A DNA stretch of 19,423 nucleotides, taken from Opitutales bacterium. GTDB taxonomy: Bacteria; Verrucomicrobiota; Verrucomicrobiia; Opitutales; JAIRKQ01. Every line of letters starts with the position of its first letter. Position 1 is the first letter of the stretch. The position numbers and the translations under genes are program-made. Shown here piece by piece: positions 1 through 6,567 of this stretch. The stretch spans positions 1 to 19,423 of the forward strand of contig JAIDVZ010000131.1 in the NCBI GenBank assembly GCA_029059365.1, in the 5' to 3' direction. A model generated the notes under the pieces. The model had not been told where the DNA came from. It was given only the letters and a program-made list of their open reading frames with translations, and ran no database searches.

Positions 1-71
1 ACTATACCAATAATCCTATCATTGGTTATGAGTTTTAATGAATTTTGTTTAATATTTTCTATGTCCCACAT
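1..71 (-). CDS. Partial unidentified CDS, N-terminus only (runs off left edge)
   Basis: An open frame begins at the ATG at 71-69 on the minus strand and stays open for 23 codons to the window edge, starting MWDIENIKQNSLKLITNDRI. The Asp23-family gene's TAG stop is followed at once by AGGAACT and this ATG, so the gene has a plausible Shine-Dalgarno and sits 7 bases downstream of its neighbour, as expected for the next gene of the accB-accC-asp23 operon. In Firmicutes this position is often taken by amaP or nusB, but the visible residues match neither in a way I would trust. The product is unknown. Confidence 0.5.
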   Translation of the reverse strand, partial: MWDIENIKQNSLKLITNDRIIGI

Positions 72-78
72 AGTTCCT

Positions 79-513
79 CTAATTGATTGCATATTCGGTA
101 TTTGGTGCATCGTCGTCCTTAACCTGCACGACACTTTCTATAGTGATATTCACGAGCGACACCGCTTTCATAGTCATACTCGTCACCTGACGCACAACAG
201 TCTGTTGAATATCGAATGCAACTTTCGCCAATTCTGTACCAAATTTCAGAATCACCTGTATATCGATTACATATCCACCGTTCGCATCTTCAGAAATACG
301 AATTCCATCACAATCTCCATCTTTGGAAAAAAATCTTTCAATTTTTGACCTCATAGAGGTACGACCAATTCCAACCACGCCATCAACAGATAAGGTACTA
401 AGCCGAACAATATTCGCAATTACGCTATGATTGACCCGAATCGCACCCATGCTAGAGCTGTTTTCATCCCCCACAGTCGGGATGCTAATATTTTCTTGAT
501 TTTTTTGATCCAT
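79..513 (-). CDS. Asp23/Gls24 family (DUF322) envelope stress-type protein
   Basis: The protein has 144 residues, within the usual 110-190 range of the Asp23/Gls24 family. Residues about 22-140 carry the family pattern: GAIRVNHSVIANIVRLSTLSVDGVVGI, then the segment GGYVIDIQVILKFGTELAKVA and a C-terminal valine-rich strand ending VNITIESVVQV. There is no signal peptide or membrane segment, so it should be cytoplasmic. In Staphylococcus aureus Asp23 is tethered to the membrane by AmaP and is linked to cell-envelope stress; the exact role is unsettled. Here the ATG lies 12 bases after the accC stop, with TAGGT upstream, so it is almost certainly co-transcribed with accB-accC. The family is best known from Gram-positive bacteria, while this genome has an LPS-export permease. 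Family membership is well supported; function is inferred. Confidence 0.85.
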   Translation of the reverse strand: MDQKNQENISIPTVGDENSSSMGAIRVNHSVIANIVRLSTLSVDGVVGIGRTSMRSKIERFFSKDGDCDGIRISEDANGGYVIDIQVILKFGTELAKVAFDIQQTVVRQVTSMTMKAVSLVNITIESVVQVKDDDAPNTEYAIN

Positions 514-525
514 AACAAACCTAAA

Positions 526-1893
526 TTATAGTGCAAAACGCTCGACAGGGGTACGCGCCAAAAATTCATCAACAAATTTTGTAGAAAAATTCCCAGAACG
601 GAACCCTTTATCAAGCATAACAGCACGTGAAAATGGAATAGTGGTGTTCACACCGCGTATAATATATTCTCTCAGCGCTCGATACATGGCATCAATCGCC
701 ACTTCGCGGGTAGTACCGGTAGTGATCAACTTTGCGATCAGGCTGTCATAGTACTGTGGAATACGATATCCACTATACACATGTGAATCGACCCGCACAC
801 CATAACCACCTGGAGCGTAACAAAACGATATTTCTCCAGGACATGGAGCAAAATTATGCATCGGATCCTCGGCATTTATCCGACATTCAATGGCATGGCG
901 CAAAATCTTCAACTTCTTCTGTTCAAGTGTAAGATGCTCGCCTGCCGCAATTAATAACTGCCACTTCACGATATCAACACCAGAAATTTCCTCAGAAACT
1001 CCATGCTCGACCTGTAAACGAGAATTCATTTCGATGAAATAATAATTGCCATATTTATCGACAATAAACTCTACGGTACCAGCACTATAATATCCGCATT
1101 TCTCGGCAATACGAACAGCTGCGCGTCCCATTTCTCCACGCAAACGTGGGGTTAAAAATGGAGATGGGGCCTCTTCGATCAATTTTTGATATCGCCTCTG
1201 AATCGAACAATCACGCTCGAAAAGATGGATAATCTTGCCGTGTTTATCCCCTAATATTTGAATCTCAATGTGTCTGGGCTCTTCGATATATTTTTCAATA
1301 TAAACGGATCCATTCCCAAACGATTTTTCGGCTTCCGATCGTGCAACACGATACTCCTTCCCAAAAGAGACCGAATTATTGACCAAACGCATGCCCTTTC
1401 CACCGCCACCAGCAGCGGCTTTGATCAACACAGGGTAACCGATACTATCAGCGATTTTTTTCGCCTCATTTTCATCATCAACGACCCCATCGCTGCCTGG
1501 AACAGTCGGGACCTTTGCCTGTTTAGCGATTATTTTGGCAATGGACTTATTACCGACATTTGCAATTGACTCTGGTGAAGGCCCGATAAATGAGATATTG
1601 CAATCTTTACATTGTTCTGCGAAGGTGGAATTCTCCGCAAGAAACCCATACCCAGGGTGAATAGCATCCACATTACCGACCTCAGCCGCACTGAGTATCC
1701 TATCAGAACGTAGATAACTCGTAAATGCCTCCGCAGGCCCGATACATATTGCTTCATCTGCGAGTTGCACATGCAACGACTGTTCATCCACCTCAGAATA
1801 TACAGCAAGTACTTTAATACCCAACTCCCTACACGCCCGTATCACACGAAGTGCCACTTCTCCACGATTGGCTATCAAAACTTTTTCAAACAT
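526..1893 (-). CDS. accC: Acetyl-CoA carboxylase, biotin carboxylase subunit
   Basis: This is the ATP-dependent biotin carboxylase that charges the biotin on AccB with bicarbonate-derived CO2, the first half-reaction of acetyl-CoA carboxylase in fatty-acid synthesis. The 455 residues match the usual length of about 450. The N-terminal domain starts [20 protein letters not shown]. The ATP-grasp glycine-rich loop [10 protein letters not shown] covers about residues 159-168, with Lys116 and Lys158 as nucleotide-binding lysines. Glu275 and Glu288 fit the metal ligands, and MNSRLQVEH (289-297) contains the catalytic Arg292, at the same number as in E. coli. The ATG at 1893 lies 6 bases after the accB stop, so translation is probably coupled. 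The carboxyltransferase genes accA and accD are not in the window. No defect is seen. Confidence 0.97.
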   Translation of the reverse strand: MFEKVLIANRGEVALRVIRACRELGIKVLAVYSEVDEQSLHVQLADEAICIGPAEAFTSYLRSDRILSAAEVGNVDAIHPGYGFLAENSTFAEQCKDCNISFIGPSPESIANVGNKSIAKIIAKQAKVPTVPGSDGVVDDENEAKKIADSIGYPVLIKAAAGGGGKGMRLVNNSVSFGKEYRVARSEAEKSFGNGSVYIEKYIEEPRHIEIQILGDKHGKIIHLFERDCSIQRRYQKLIEEAPSPFLTPRLRGEMGRAAVRIAEKCGYYSAGTVEFIVDKYGNYYFIEMNSRLQVEHGVSEEISGVDIVKWQLLIAAGEHLTLEQKKLKILRHAIECRINAEDPMHNFAPCPGEISFCYAPGGYGVRVDSHVYSGYRIPQYYDSLIAKLITTGTTREVAIDAMYRALREYIIRGVNTTIPFSRAVMLDKGFRSGNFSTKFVDEFLARTPVERFAL

Positions 1894-1899
1894 TGCAAA

Positions 1900-2379
1900 T
1901 TAAGATACTTTAATTTTAAACAAAGGCTGTCCGTATTCAACCGTTTGACCATTTTGGACCAAAATATCCACAACTACTCCAGAAACATCTGCTTGTACCT
2001 CATTCATAACTTTCATTGCCTCGATTATACAAACCACAGTCGATGGCTGGACCGTTGAGTCTCGTTCAACATAATTTGGAACATCTGGCGCAGGCGCGCT
2101 ATAAAATGTTCCAACCATAGGCGACCGAACAATATATAATTGCTCCTCTGCCTTGATCTCGATAGGGTTCTTCGGACCCCCTACCCACTCCGTATTTTGA
2201 GGAACAACGTAATCACTTGTGGCTACAATTTGCTCTCTCGGTGGTACCGAGTCAGGTAACAACGGACGTACCTCACCATTGGAAATTTTCACACGAAAGC
2301 CATCTTCCTCTACCTCGATTTCAGACAGACCAGATGCTTTCACAAGGTCAGCTAATTTACTAATATCTTCAAACTTCAA
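1900..2379 (-). CDS. accB: Acetyl-CoA carboxylase biotin carboxyl carrier protein
   Basis: This is the small biotin carrier of acetyl-CoA carboxylase, shuttling carboxybiotin between AccC and the AccA/AccD transferase. The N-terminal helix region (KFEDISKLADLVKASGLSEI) is typical of AccB. A short linker leads to the biotinyl/lipoyl domain at about residues 85-159, with the motif EAMKVMNE carrying the biotinylated lysine (residue 123 with this start). The length of 159 residues is normal. Two TTG codons stand in tandem at 2382 and 2379. The minus strand reads AGGAGG-TC-TTG-TTG, so the second TTG has 5 bases to the Shine-Dalgarno and the first only 2; I therefore choose 2379. No ATG is available nearby. 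It is the first gene of accB-accC-asp23 and follows the HIT gene by about 63 bases. Confidence 0.95.
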   Translation of the reverse strand: MKFEDISKLADLVKASGLSEIEVEEDGFRVKISNGEVRPLLPDSVPPREQIVATSDYVVPQNTEWVGGPKNPIEIKAEEQLYIVRSPMVGTFYSAPAPDVPNYVERDSTVQPSTVVCIIEAMKVMNEVQADVSGVVVDILVQNGQTVEYGQPLFKIKVS

Positions 2380-2384
2380 CAAGA

Positions 2385-2390
2385 CCTCCT
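2385..2390 (-). promoter_or_regulatory. Perfect Shine-Dalgarno (AGGAGG) of accB
   Basis: The minus strand has AGGAGG here, five bases before the TTG at 2379 and two before the TTG at 2382. A consensus ribosome site compensates for the weak TTG start and decides between the two tandem TTG codons. Most neighbouring genes have much weaker sites. Confidence 0.75.
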
Positions 2391-2409
2391 ACACACTTCA
2401 TCCCACACT

Positions 2410-2437
2410 GATATAACGTTTAAAATTTGCAATTCAA
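2410..2437 (-). promoter_or_regulatory. Candidate sigma70-type promoter for accB-accC-asp23
   Basis: In the 63-base gap between the HIT gene and accB the minus strand reads TTGAAT, 16 bases, TATATC. Both hexamers match 4 of 6 consensus positions. The predicted start site would leave a leader of about 20 bases containing the AGGAGG site. In AT-rich sequence such matches arise by chance, so this is only a candidate, and transcription from the HIT gene may also read through. Confidence 0.3.
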
Positions 2438-2445
2438 AAAAGATT

Positions 2446-2862
2446 TTACGAAATCTTATACTGTTCCAGTCTTGATTGTATCGCCCTTACCCTGCTTTCA
2501 GATTCAGCATCGGTCATCTTTTCACACTTATATTGCCAAACTGTTTCTGGCCAGTATGGGTCGCCCTCTGACCGACAGATAATATGTACATGCAATTGGG
2601 GCGTTTTATTCCCTATAGCAGCGATATTTAATCGATCACTCTTGAATAAGTCCTGCATAACGTGCGCAGTATAGTTGAGCTCACGCAGCAACTGCATCTG
2701 GTCATCCATATTTAGATCCGTCAATTGCACCACCCCAACAACACGAGGCACTAATAGTACCCATGGCAAATATTTTGCTCTGTCTAATAGCACACGTGAT
2801 AGCGGCAAATCAGCGACAAATAATTTTCTACTTAGTCCTTCACACAGTTCAAAAGCACACAT
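2446..2862 (-). CDS. HIT domain protein (QxHxH variant)
   Basis: A 138-residue protein of the histidine-triad superfamily, whose members hydrolyse or transfer nucleotides at an alpha-phosphate through a histidine. The core is seen at NKTPQLHVHIICR (about residues 84-96), where the usual HxHxHxx has glutamine for the first histidine; the catalytic central and last histidines remain. It is followed by GDPYWPETVW, a tail I associate with a HIT subgroup common in Gram-negative bacteria, for which the leading glutamine appears normal. There is no signal peptide, so it is cytoplasmic. The ATG at 2862 lacks a clear Shine-Dalgarno. The gene is divergent from folE and upstream of accB on the same strand. 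Substrate unknown; a dinucleoside polyphosphate or nucleoside phosphoramidate is possible by family. Confidence 0.85.
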   Translation of the reverse strand: MCAFELCEGLSRKLFVADLPLSRVLLDRAKYLPWVLLVPRVVGVVQLTDLNMDDQMQLLRELNYTAHVMQDLFKSDRLNIAAIGNKTPQLHVHIICRSEGDPYWPETVWQYKCEKMTDAESESRVRAIQSRLEQYKIS

Positions 2863-2870
2863 GGATGTTG

Positions 2871-2898
2871 CATATACAAGATTAAGATATTATTGCAA
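2871..2898 (-). promoter_or_regulatory. Weak candidate promoter for the HIT gene in the divergent HIT/folE spacer
   Basis: The 66-base spacer 2863-2928 separates the divergent HIT and folE genes and should hold promoters for both. On the minus strand TTGCAA, 16 bases, TATATG can be read, 4 of 6 matches in each hexamer. The start site would fall almost on the ATG, implying a nearly leaderless mRNA. I could not pick out a convincing plus-strand promoter for folE. Confidence 0.22.
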
Positions 2899-2928
2899 TC
2901 ATTCATCCAACATGCCATACAACAACTA

Positions 2929-3504
2929 ATGGATAGAACAAAAATCTTACAAGGCATACGATTGCTACTGGAAGGAATTGGAGAAGATCCATCGCGTGAG
3001 GGGTTGATAGATACCCCAGAACGAGTAGCAAATATGATTCAATCATTCCATGAAGTATCCTCAATCGAGGATAGCGAACTATGTAATCCAGTCTTTCACG
3101 TAGAAAATTATGACGATATTGTCCTGATGAAAAACATTAAATTTTCGTCATTTTGCGAACATCACTTGATGCCATTCTTTGGAGAAATCTCTATTGCCTA
3201 TTTACCGTCCACAAACACAGTTATTGGGCTGAGCAAGTTAGCACGTATCGTAAATAAATATTCTAAACGTTTGCAACTACAGGAGCGCATGACTCAGCAA
3301 ATTGCGGATGCATTAGACAAATATGTTTCAAATCACGGAATCTTCATTATCATTCGGGCTCATCACATGTGTATCGGTGCACGTGGTGTGCTACAACCTG
3401 CATGCGAAACCATCACTCGAACTTCAACCGGTGATTTTCAAAAAAATTTACCCCTAACCGCTCAGATACAGCAATTAATGCTGACCAATAAAGCAACATG
3501 TTAA
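2929..3504 (+). CDS. folE: GTP cyclohydrolase I (type IA)
   Basis: Converts GTP to 7,8-dihydroneopterin triphosphate, the entry step of folate synthesis. The N-terminal signature GIGEDPSREGLIDTPERVA is at residues 16-34. The zinc ligands of the type IA enzyme are visible: Cys76 and the histidines of FCEHHLMP (78-79), and Cys148 in HMCIGARGV. The length of 191 residues fits the family. I chose the ATG at 2929; the frame extends back to a TTG at 2893, but those 12 residues have no counterpart in the family. There is no obvious Shine-Dalgarno. The gene overlaps folP by 7 bases and heads a folate cluster. Confidence 0.95.
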   Translation: MDRTKILQGIRLLLEGIGEDPSREGLIDTPERVANMIQSFHEVSSIEDSELCNPVFHVENYDDIVLMKNIKFSSFCEHHLMPFFGEISIAYLPSTNTVIGLSKLARIVNKYSKRLQLQERMTQQIADALDKYVSNHGIFIIIRAHHMCIGARGVLQPACETITRTSTGDFQKNLPLTAQIQQLMLTNKATC

Positions 3505-4289
3505 GCCCAAACCCAACAATTATGGGGATCCTAAATCTTACCCCAGATTCATTTTCGGATGGAAATAAATATTCTGATCCTAAAATCGCAATCAAACGCG
3601 TCGAGGCCATGATCTCTGAAGGTGCAGGCATCATAGATATTGGCGGAGAGTCCACTCGACCAGGCGCTGACCCGATCGATATCGATACAGAATGGGAAAG
3701 AGTACGCGACATTTTAAAAGCAGCGACCAAATATGATACCTTGCTATCCATAGATACCTACAAACCGGAAATTGCTGAACGAGCACTGCAAAATGGAGCG
3801 AAAATTATAAACGATATAGCAACTTTCGAGCATCTCGAGGAAATGGTGATTCTTGCAAAAAAATATTCCTCAGATCTGGTGGTCACGCACAATTCACGTC
3901 AACAACCATTTGATAAATTTAATGATTTACTATCAGATATCGAAAATAAATTTGAATCAGCCATAGTTACGGCTCGAAAATTGGGGTTTGATCCACAGAG
4001 ATTAATATTCGATATCGGGCTTGGTTTTGGGAAAACAAATGAACAAGATATTGAGTTATTGAAAAATTTTCTCAACATTCGTACAAAATTTTCTCAACGA
4101 TTCATGATTGGAGCATCCAGAAAGTCATTTATGCGACTATTTAACGAACAAAATACGAATGACAGGTTGCCATGTACCTTAGCGGTCACATTATCGACAT
4201 ACCTCAATGGTTGTGATATTTTCCGGGTACATGACGTTCATGAAAATTATGAGGTATTAAAATTTGCTCAAACAATATATGAGAAATAG
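3498..4289 (+). CDS. folP: Dihydropteroate synthase
   Basis: Joins 6-hydroxymethyl-dihydropterin pyrophosphate with p-aminobenzoate to give dihydropteroate; it is the sulfonamide target. The TIM-barrel motifs run in order: MGILNLTPDSFSDG (residues 9-22), DIGGESTRPGA, LSIDTYKPE, IINDIATFE, FDIGLGFGKT, IGASRKSF and the final RVHDVHE. The pterin-binding Asn, Asp and Lys positions known from E. coli are all present. The usual DPG before the GFGK loop reads DIG, a mild deviation, and the pABA-side loop (THNSRQQP) resembles the MHNR type of some Firmicutes. The 263 residues are normal. The ATG at 3498 lies inside the end of folE (ATGTTAA), indicating coupled translation. Confidence 0.96.
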   Translation: MLSPNPTIMGILNLTPDSFSDGNKYSDPKIAIKRVEAMISEGAGIIDIGGESTRPGADPIDIDTEWERVRDILKAATKYDTLLSIDTYKPEIAERALQNGAKIINDIATFEHLEEMVILAKKYSSDLVVTHNSRQQPFDKFNDLLSDIENKFESAIVTARKLGFDPQRLIFDIGLGFGKTNEQDIELLKNFLNIRTKFSQRFMIGASRKSFMRLFNEQNTNDRLPCTLAVTLSTYLNGCDIFRVHDVHENYEVLKFAQTIYEK

Positions 4290-4644
4290 CATCTTTCTTA
4301 ACGATCTGGAATTTTTTGGAACACACGGTGTTTATTCTCTTGAGCACAACTGCAAACAAAGATTCTTGGTATCCATCGAAATGGAAGGTAATTTTTCAAA
4401 AGCAGCCCAGACAGATAACCTTGAGGATACTATTAATTATTCAACAACTTACAAAATCGTACAGAAAATTATAGAAACACAGCATTTTAATCTTATAGAA
4501 ACCCTTGCTGATAATATCGCTCACACAATTTTGGACGAATTTAAGAGTGTGCACGCGGTAACGGTCATAGTAAAAAAATTCCCAGCGACCTGGGTTGATA
4601 GAAATTATGGGAATGTTGGAGTCAAAACAACCATCACACGTTAG
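4279..4644 (+). CDS. folB: Dihydroneopterin aldolase
   Basis: Cleaves 7,8-dihydroneopterin to 6-hydroxymethyl-dihydropterin and glycolaldehyde, supplying FolK. The N-terminus MRNSIFLNDLEFFGTHGVYS is characteristic. Glu22, the Tyr of TINYSTTY (54) and the catalytic Lys100 in VIVKKFPAT correspond to the family's active-site residues. The length of 121 residues is standard. I chose the ATG at 4279, which overlaps the end of folP by 11 bases; a TTG at 4264 in the same frame adds five residues with no counterpart. The gene sits between folP and folK and overlaps both, so the four folate genes are surely one transcript. Confidence 0.94.
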   Translation: MRNSIFLNDLEFFGTHGVYSLEHNCKQRFLVSIEMEGNFSKAAQTDNLEDTINYSTTYKIVQKIIETQHFNLIETLADNIAHTILDEFKSVHAVTVIVKKFPATWVDRNYGNVGVKTTITR

Positions 4645-5149
4645 TTATCTTTCTTTCGGTAGCAATATCGGTGATCGACTCAAAAATTTATTGAACGCAG
4701 TGACGATACTTTCGAAAATGGCCGGTATCAAAATAATTGATCTATCTAACATATATGACACCGCTCCACAAAATTTTCAGGCACAACAAAATTTTCTAAA
4801 TTGTGTAGCCAAAATATCGACTACATTATCTCCGCACGAGTTGCTCAAGGTATGCCAAAAAATTGAACAAGAATTAGGTAGAATTAGATATTTCCGATAT
4901 GGTCCCCGGATCATCGATGTCGATATTCTTTTATTTGATAATCAAACAATCCAGGAAGAAGATCTTGTATTACCACACCCAGAATTGATTAACCGAAATT
5001 GTATACTTTCTCCGCTTAGTGAGCTAACATCTGAATTAGTGATAGACGAACATACAGTGGAATTTTGGTTGAAAAAATGTTCAAATCAACCAGTAAAAAA
5101 AATATCACACGAGCAACAGAGATGCTTCGATGTTTTTAGGCGCGACTGA
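4607..5149 (+). CDS. folK: 6-hydroxymethyl-7,8-dihydropterin pyrophosphokinase (HPPK)
   Basis: Transfers pyrophosphate from ATP to 6-hydroxymethyl-dihydropterin, making the FolP substrate. Visible motifs are YLSFGSNIGDR near the N-terminus, QNFLNCVAKI, and the family signature RYGPRIIDVDILLF with the two metal-binding aspartates, followed by LPHPELINRNCILSPL. The start is uncertain: ATG at 4607 (180 residues), ATG at 4613, or TTG at 4595; none has a good Shine-Dalgarno, and all lie inside folB, giving an overlap of 32 to 50 bases. The C-terminus is rich in Lys and Gln and overlaps the end of the convergent efp gene by 14 bases, so there is no room for a separate terminator. Confidence 0.94.
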   Translation: MGMLESKQPSHVSYLSFGSNIGDRLKNLLNAVTILSKMAGIKIIDLSNIYDTAPQNFQAQQNFLNCVAKISTTLSPHELLKVCQKIEQELGRIRYFRYGPRIIDVDILLFDNQTIQEEDLVLPHPELINRNCILSPLSELTSELVIDEHTVEFWLKKCSNQPVKKISHEQQRCFDVFRRD

Positions 5150-5693
5150 TATACGCACCATCAGGCGTGCTTATACGAATAACATCTCCCTCTTTTATAA
5201 ATAACGGAACTTGCACAACTAGCCCGGACTCTGTTTTTGCCGGTTTTTGCACACTAGATGCAGTATCACCTCGAACTCCCTCTGGAGCCTCGACAACCTT
5301 CATAGCAACTGAAGCGGGTAAGGAAATTTCCACTGGTTTATCCTCGATATATTGAATATCGTACTGCGTACCAATTACCATGAATTTTTTAGAATCCTGA
5401 ACAATACTATCCGGCAAAACCACGTCTTCATAGGTATCCAGGTCCAAAAAATGATGTCCTTGTTCATCAACATACGAATATTCCAACGACCGCACGGTGG
5501 TGCTTAAAAAAGTGACATTATCCGATGATAAAAATTTCACACTCGTTGATGCTCCTGTACGCGTATTGCGCATAACAACCTGGACAAATCCAGCCTGTCT
5601 ACCCTGTGTACGATGTTGAACCTCAAGCACAGTATGCGGTGTTCCCTGATAATCGATAACTTTACCTTTCCTAATATCTGTAGGAGATGCCAT
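5136..5693 (-). CDS. efp: Translation elongation factor P
   Basis: EF-P binds stalled ribosomes between the P and E sites and promotes peptide-bond formation at polyproline. The start MASPTDIRKGKVIDYQG and the three-domain length of 185 residues are typical; the C-terminal domain contains EAPEGVRGDTAS and ends VIRISTPDGAYISRA. The loop tip that E. coli modifies at Lys34 reads TQGRQAG here, with Arg32 at the tip. The ATG at 5693 is chosen because AGGGA lies 6 bases upstream and it lies just past the clpP stop (16-base gap). A longer frame to 5783 adds 30 residues, but these would overlap the end of clpP and have no EF-P counterpart. Co-transcribed with clpP. Confidence 0.96.
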   Translation of the reverse strand: MASPTDIRKGKVIDYQGTPHTVLEVQHRTQGRQAGFVQVVMRNTRTGASTSVKFLSSDNVTFLSTTVRSLEYSYVDEQGHHFLDLDTYEDVVLPDSIVQDSKKFMVIGTQYDIQYIEDKPVEISLPASVAMKVVEAPEGVRGDTASSVQKPAKTESGLVVQVPLFIKEGDVIRISTPDGAYISRA

Positions 5694-5709
5694 AATTTTC
5701 CCTAAAGTT

Positions 5710-6324
5710 TTAATTACTACCCTTCTTTGTTTCTTCTTGCCGCTCGATAACGGAATCGACAATTCCATATTCTTTTGCTTCAAGCGCGGTCATAAAGTAA
5801 TCACGATCGGAATCATGTTCAATCTGTTTGACTGATTTTCCGGTATGTTTTGACAAAATTTCATTCAACACTTTCCGCCAGCGAATAATTTCTTTGGCGG
5901 CGATCGAGATATCCGAAGTTTGTCCGCTAGCACCCCCGGTCGGTTGATGGATCATAACACGGCTATTTGGTAGTGCATAGCGCTTCCCTTTTGTACCGGC
6001 GGCCAGTAGTACCGTCGCCATACTCGCAGCCTGTCCAAGGCAATATGTCACGACATCACATTTTAAAAAACGCATAGTATCGTATATCGCCATACCAGCC
6101 GTCACACTACCTCCGGGAGAATTTACGTAAATATTGACATCCTTTTTCGGATCTTCCATCTGTAAAAACAACAATTGGGCAACCACAGCATTCGCAACAA
6201 AATCATCAATCGGAGTCCCGATAAAAATGATACGATCTTTCAATAACCTGCTATAAATATCCCAAGAACGCTCATTTCGCCCGTCTCGCTCATATATATA
6301 TGGAAGAGGTAAGTACTGACTCAT
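5710..6324 (-). CDS. clpP: ATP-dependent Clp protease proteolytic subunit
   Basis: ClpP forms the tetradecameric serine protease chamber fed by ClpX or ClpA/ClpC. The 204 residues match the family. The catalytic triad is complete: Ser101 in GQAASMAT, His126 in VMIHQP and Asp175 in DSDRDYF. The [17 protein letters not shown] segment (68-84) and the [12 protein letters not shown] segment (23-34) are also classic. The N-terminus [21 protein letters not shown] corresponds to the axial loop region. The ATG at 6324 has no strong Shine-Dalgarno. Downstream lies efp after 16 bases. The usual partner clpX is not adjacent here. The gene is divergent from the tRNA-Leu/uppS unit. Confidence 0.97.
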   Translation of the reverse strand: MSQYLPLPYIYERDGRNERSWDIYSRLLKDRIIFIGTPIDDFVANAVVAQLLFLQMEDPKKDVNIYVNSPGGSVTAGMAIYDTMRFLKCDVVTYCLGQAASMATVLLAAGTKGKRYALPNSRVMIHQPTGGASGQTSDISIAAKEIIRWRKVLNEILSKHTGKSVKQIEHDSDRDYFMTALEAKEYGIVDSVIERQEETKKGSN

Positions 6325-6366
6325 GCCGTGAGTGCTATAAAAATATGATCAAAAATCAAGCAACTT

Positions 6367-6396
6367 AATATAAAAAACGTAACTGGTACATGTCTT
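6367..6396 (-). promoter_or_regulatory. Candidate promoter for clpP-efp
   Basis: On the minus strand AAGACA (4 of 6) is followed after 18 bases by TATATT (5 of 6). It lies in the 122-base divergent gap between clpP and tRNA-Leu and would give a leader of about 35-40 bases. Sequence match only. Confidence 0.35.
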
Positions 6397-6402
6397 TATC
6401 TC

Positions 6403-6430
6403 TTGACAAAATTTTAAGCAAAACTGTACT
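6403..6430 (+). promoter_or_regulatory. Likely promoter for tRNA-Leu (and probably uppS-cdsA)
   Basis: A perfect TTGACA at 6403-6408 is followed by a 16-base spacer and TGTACT (4 of 6) at 6425-6430. The predicted start site near 6437 lies about 10 bases before the mature tRNA 5' end, the spacing expected for a tRNA promoter. The sequence just after the -10 is GGGG-rich. Confidence 0.55.
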
Positions 6431-6446
6431 GGGGCCAGTTTGTTGT

Positions 6447-6531
6447 GCTCAGGTGGTGAAATTGGCAGACACGCTGTCTTCAGGTGGCAGTATCGCAAGA
6501 TGTAGGGGTTCGACTCCCCTCCTGAGTACCA
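6447..6531 (+). tRNA. tRNA-Leu, anticodon CAG
   Basis: The cloverleaf can be built by eye. The acceptor is GCTCAGG with CCTGAGT, then A73 and an encoded CCA. The anticodon stem CTGTC/GGCAG encloses the loop TTCAGGT with anticodon CAG (6481-6483). A long variable arm ATC-GCAA-GAT marks a class II tRNA. The T-arm is AGGGG/CCCCT with loop TTCGACT. Together with the CAG anticodon this gives leucine. The first acceptor pair is G1-U72, a wobble rather than Watson-Crick pair. uppS begins only 36 bases downstream with no visible terminator between, so the two are probably co-transcribed. Confidence 0.95.
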
Positions 6532-6567
6532 AAGTCCGGTTATTGAAAATACGCCAAATCGCAAATT

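Noticed and set aside
5694..5783. 30-residue N-terminal extension of EF-P
   Set aside because: It overlaps the end of clpP, is Lys/Arg-rich shadow sequence, and the internal ATG at 5693 has a good ribosome site and the standard EF-P N-terminus.
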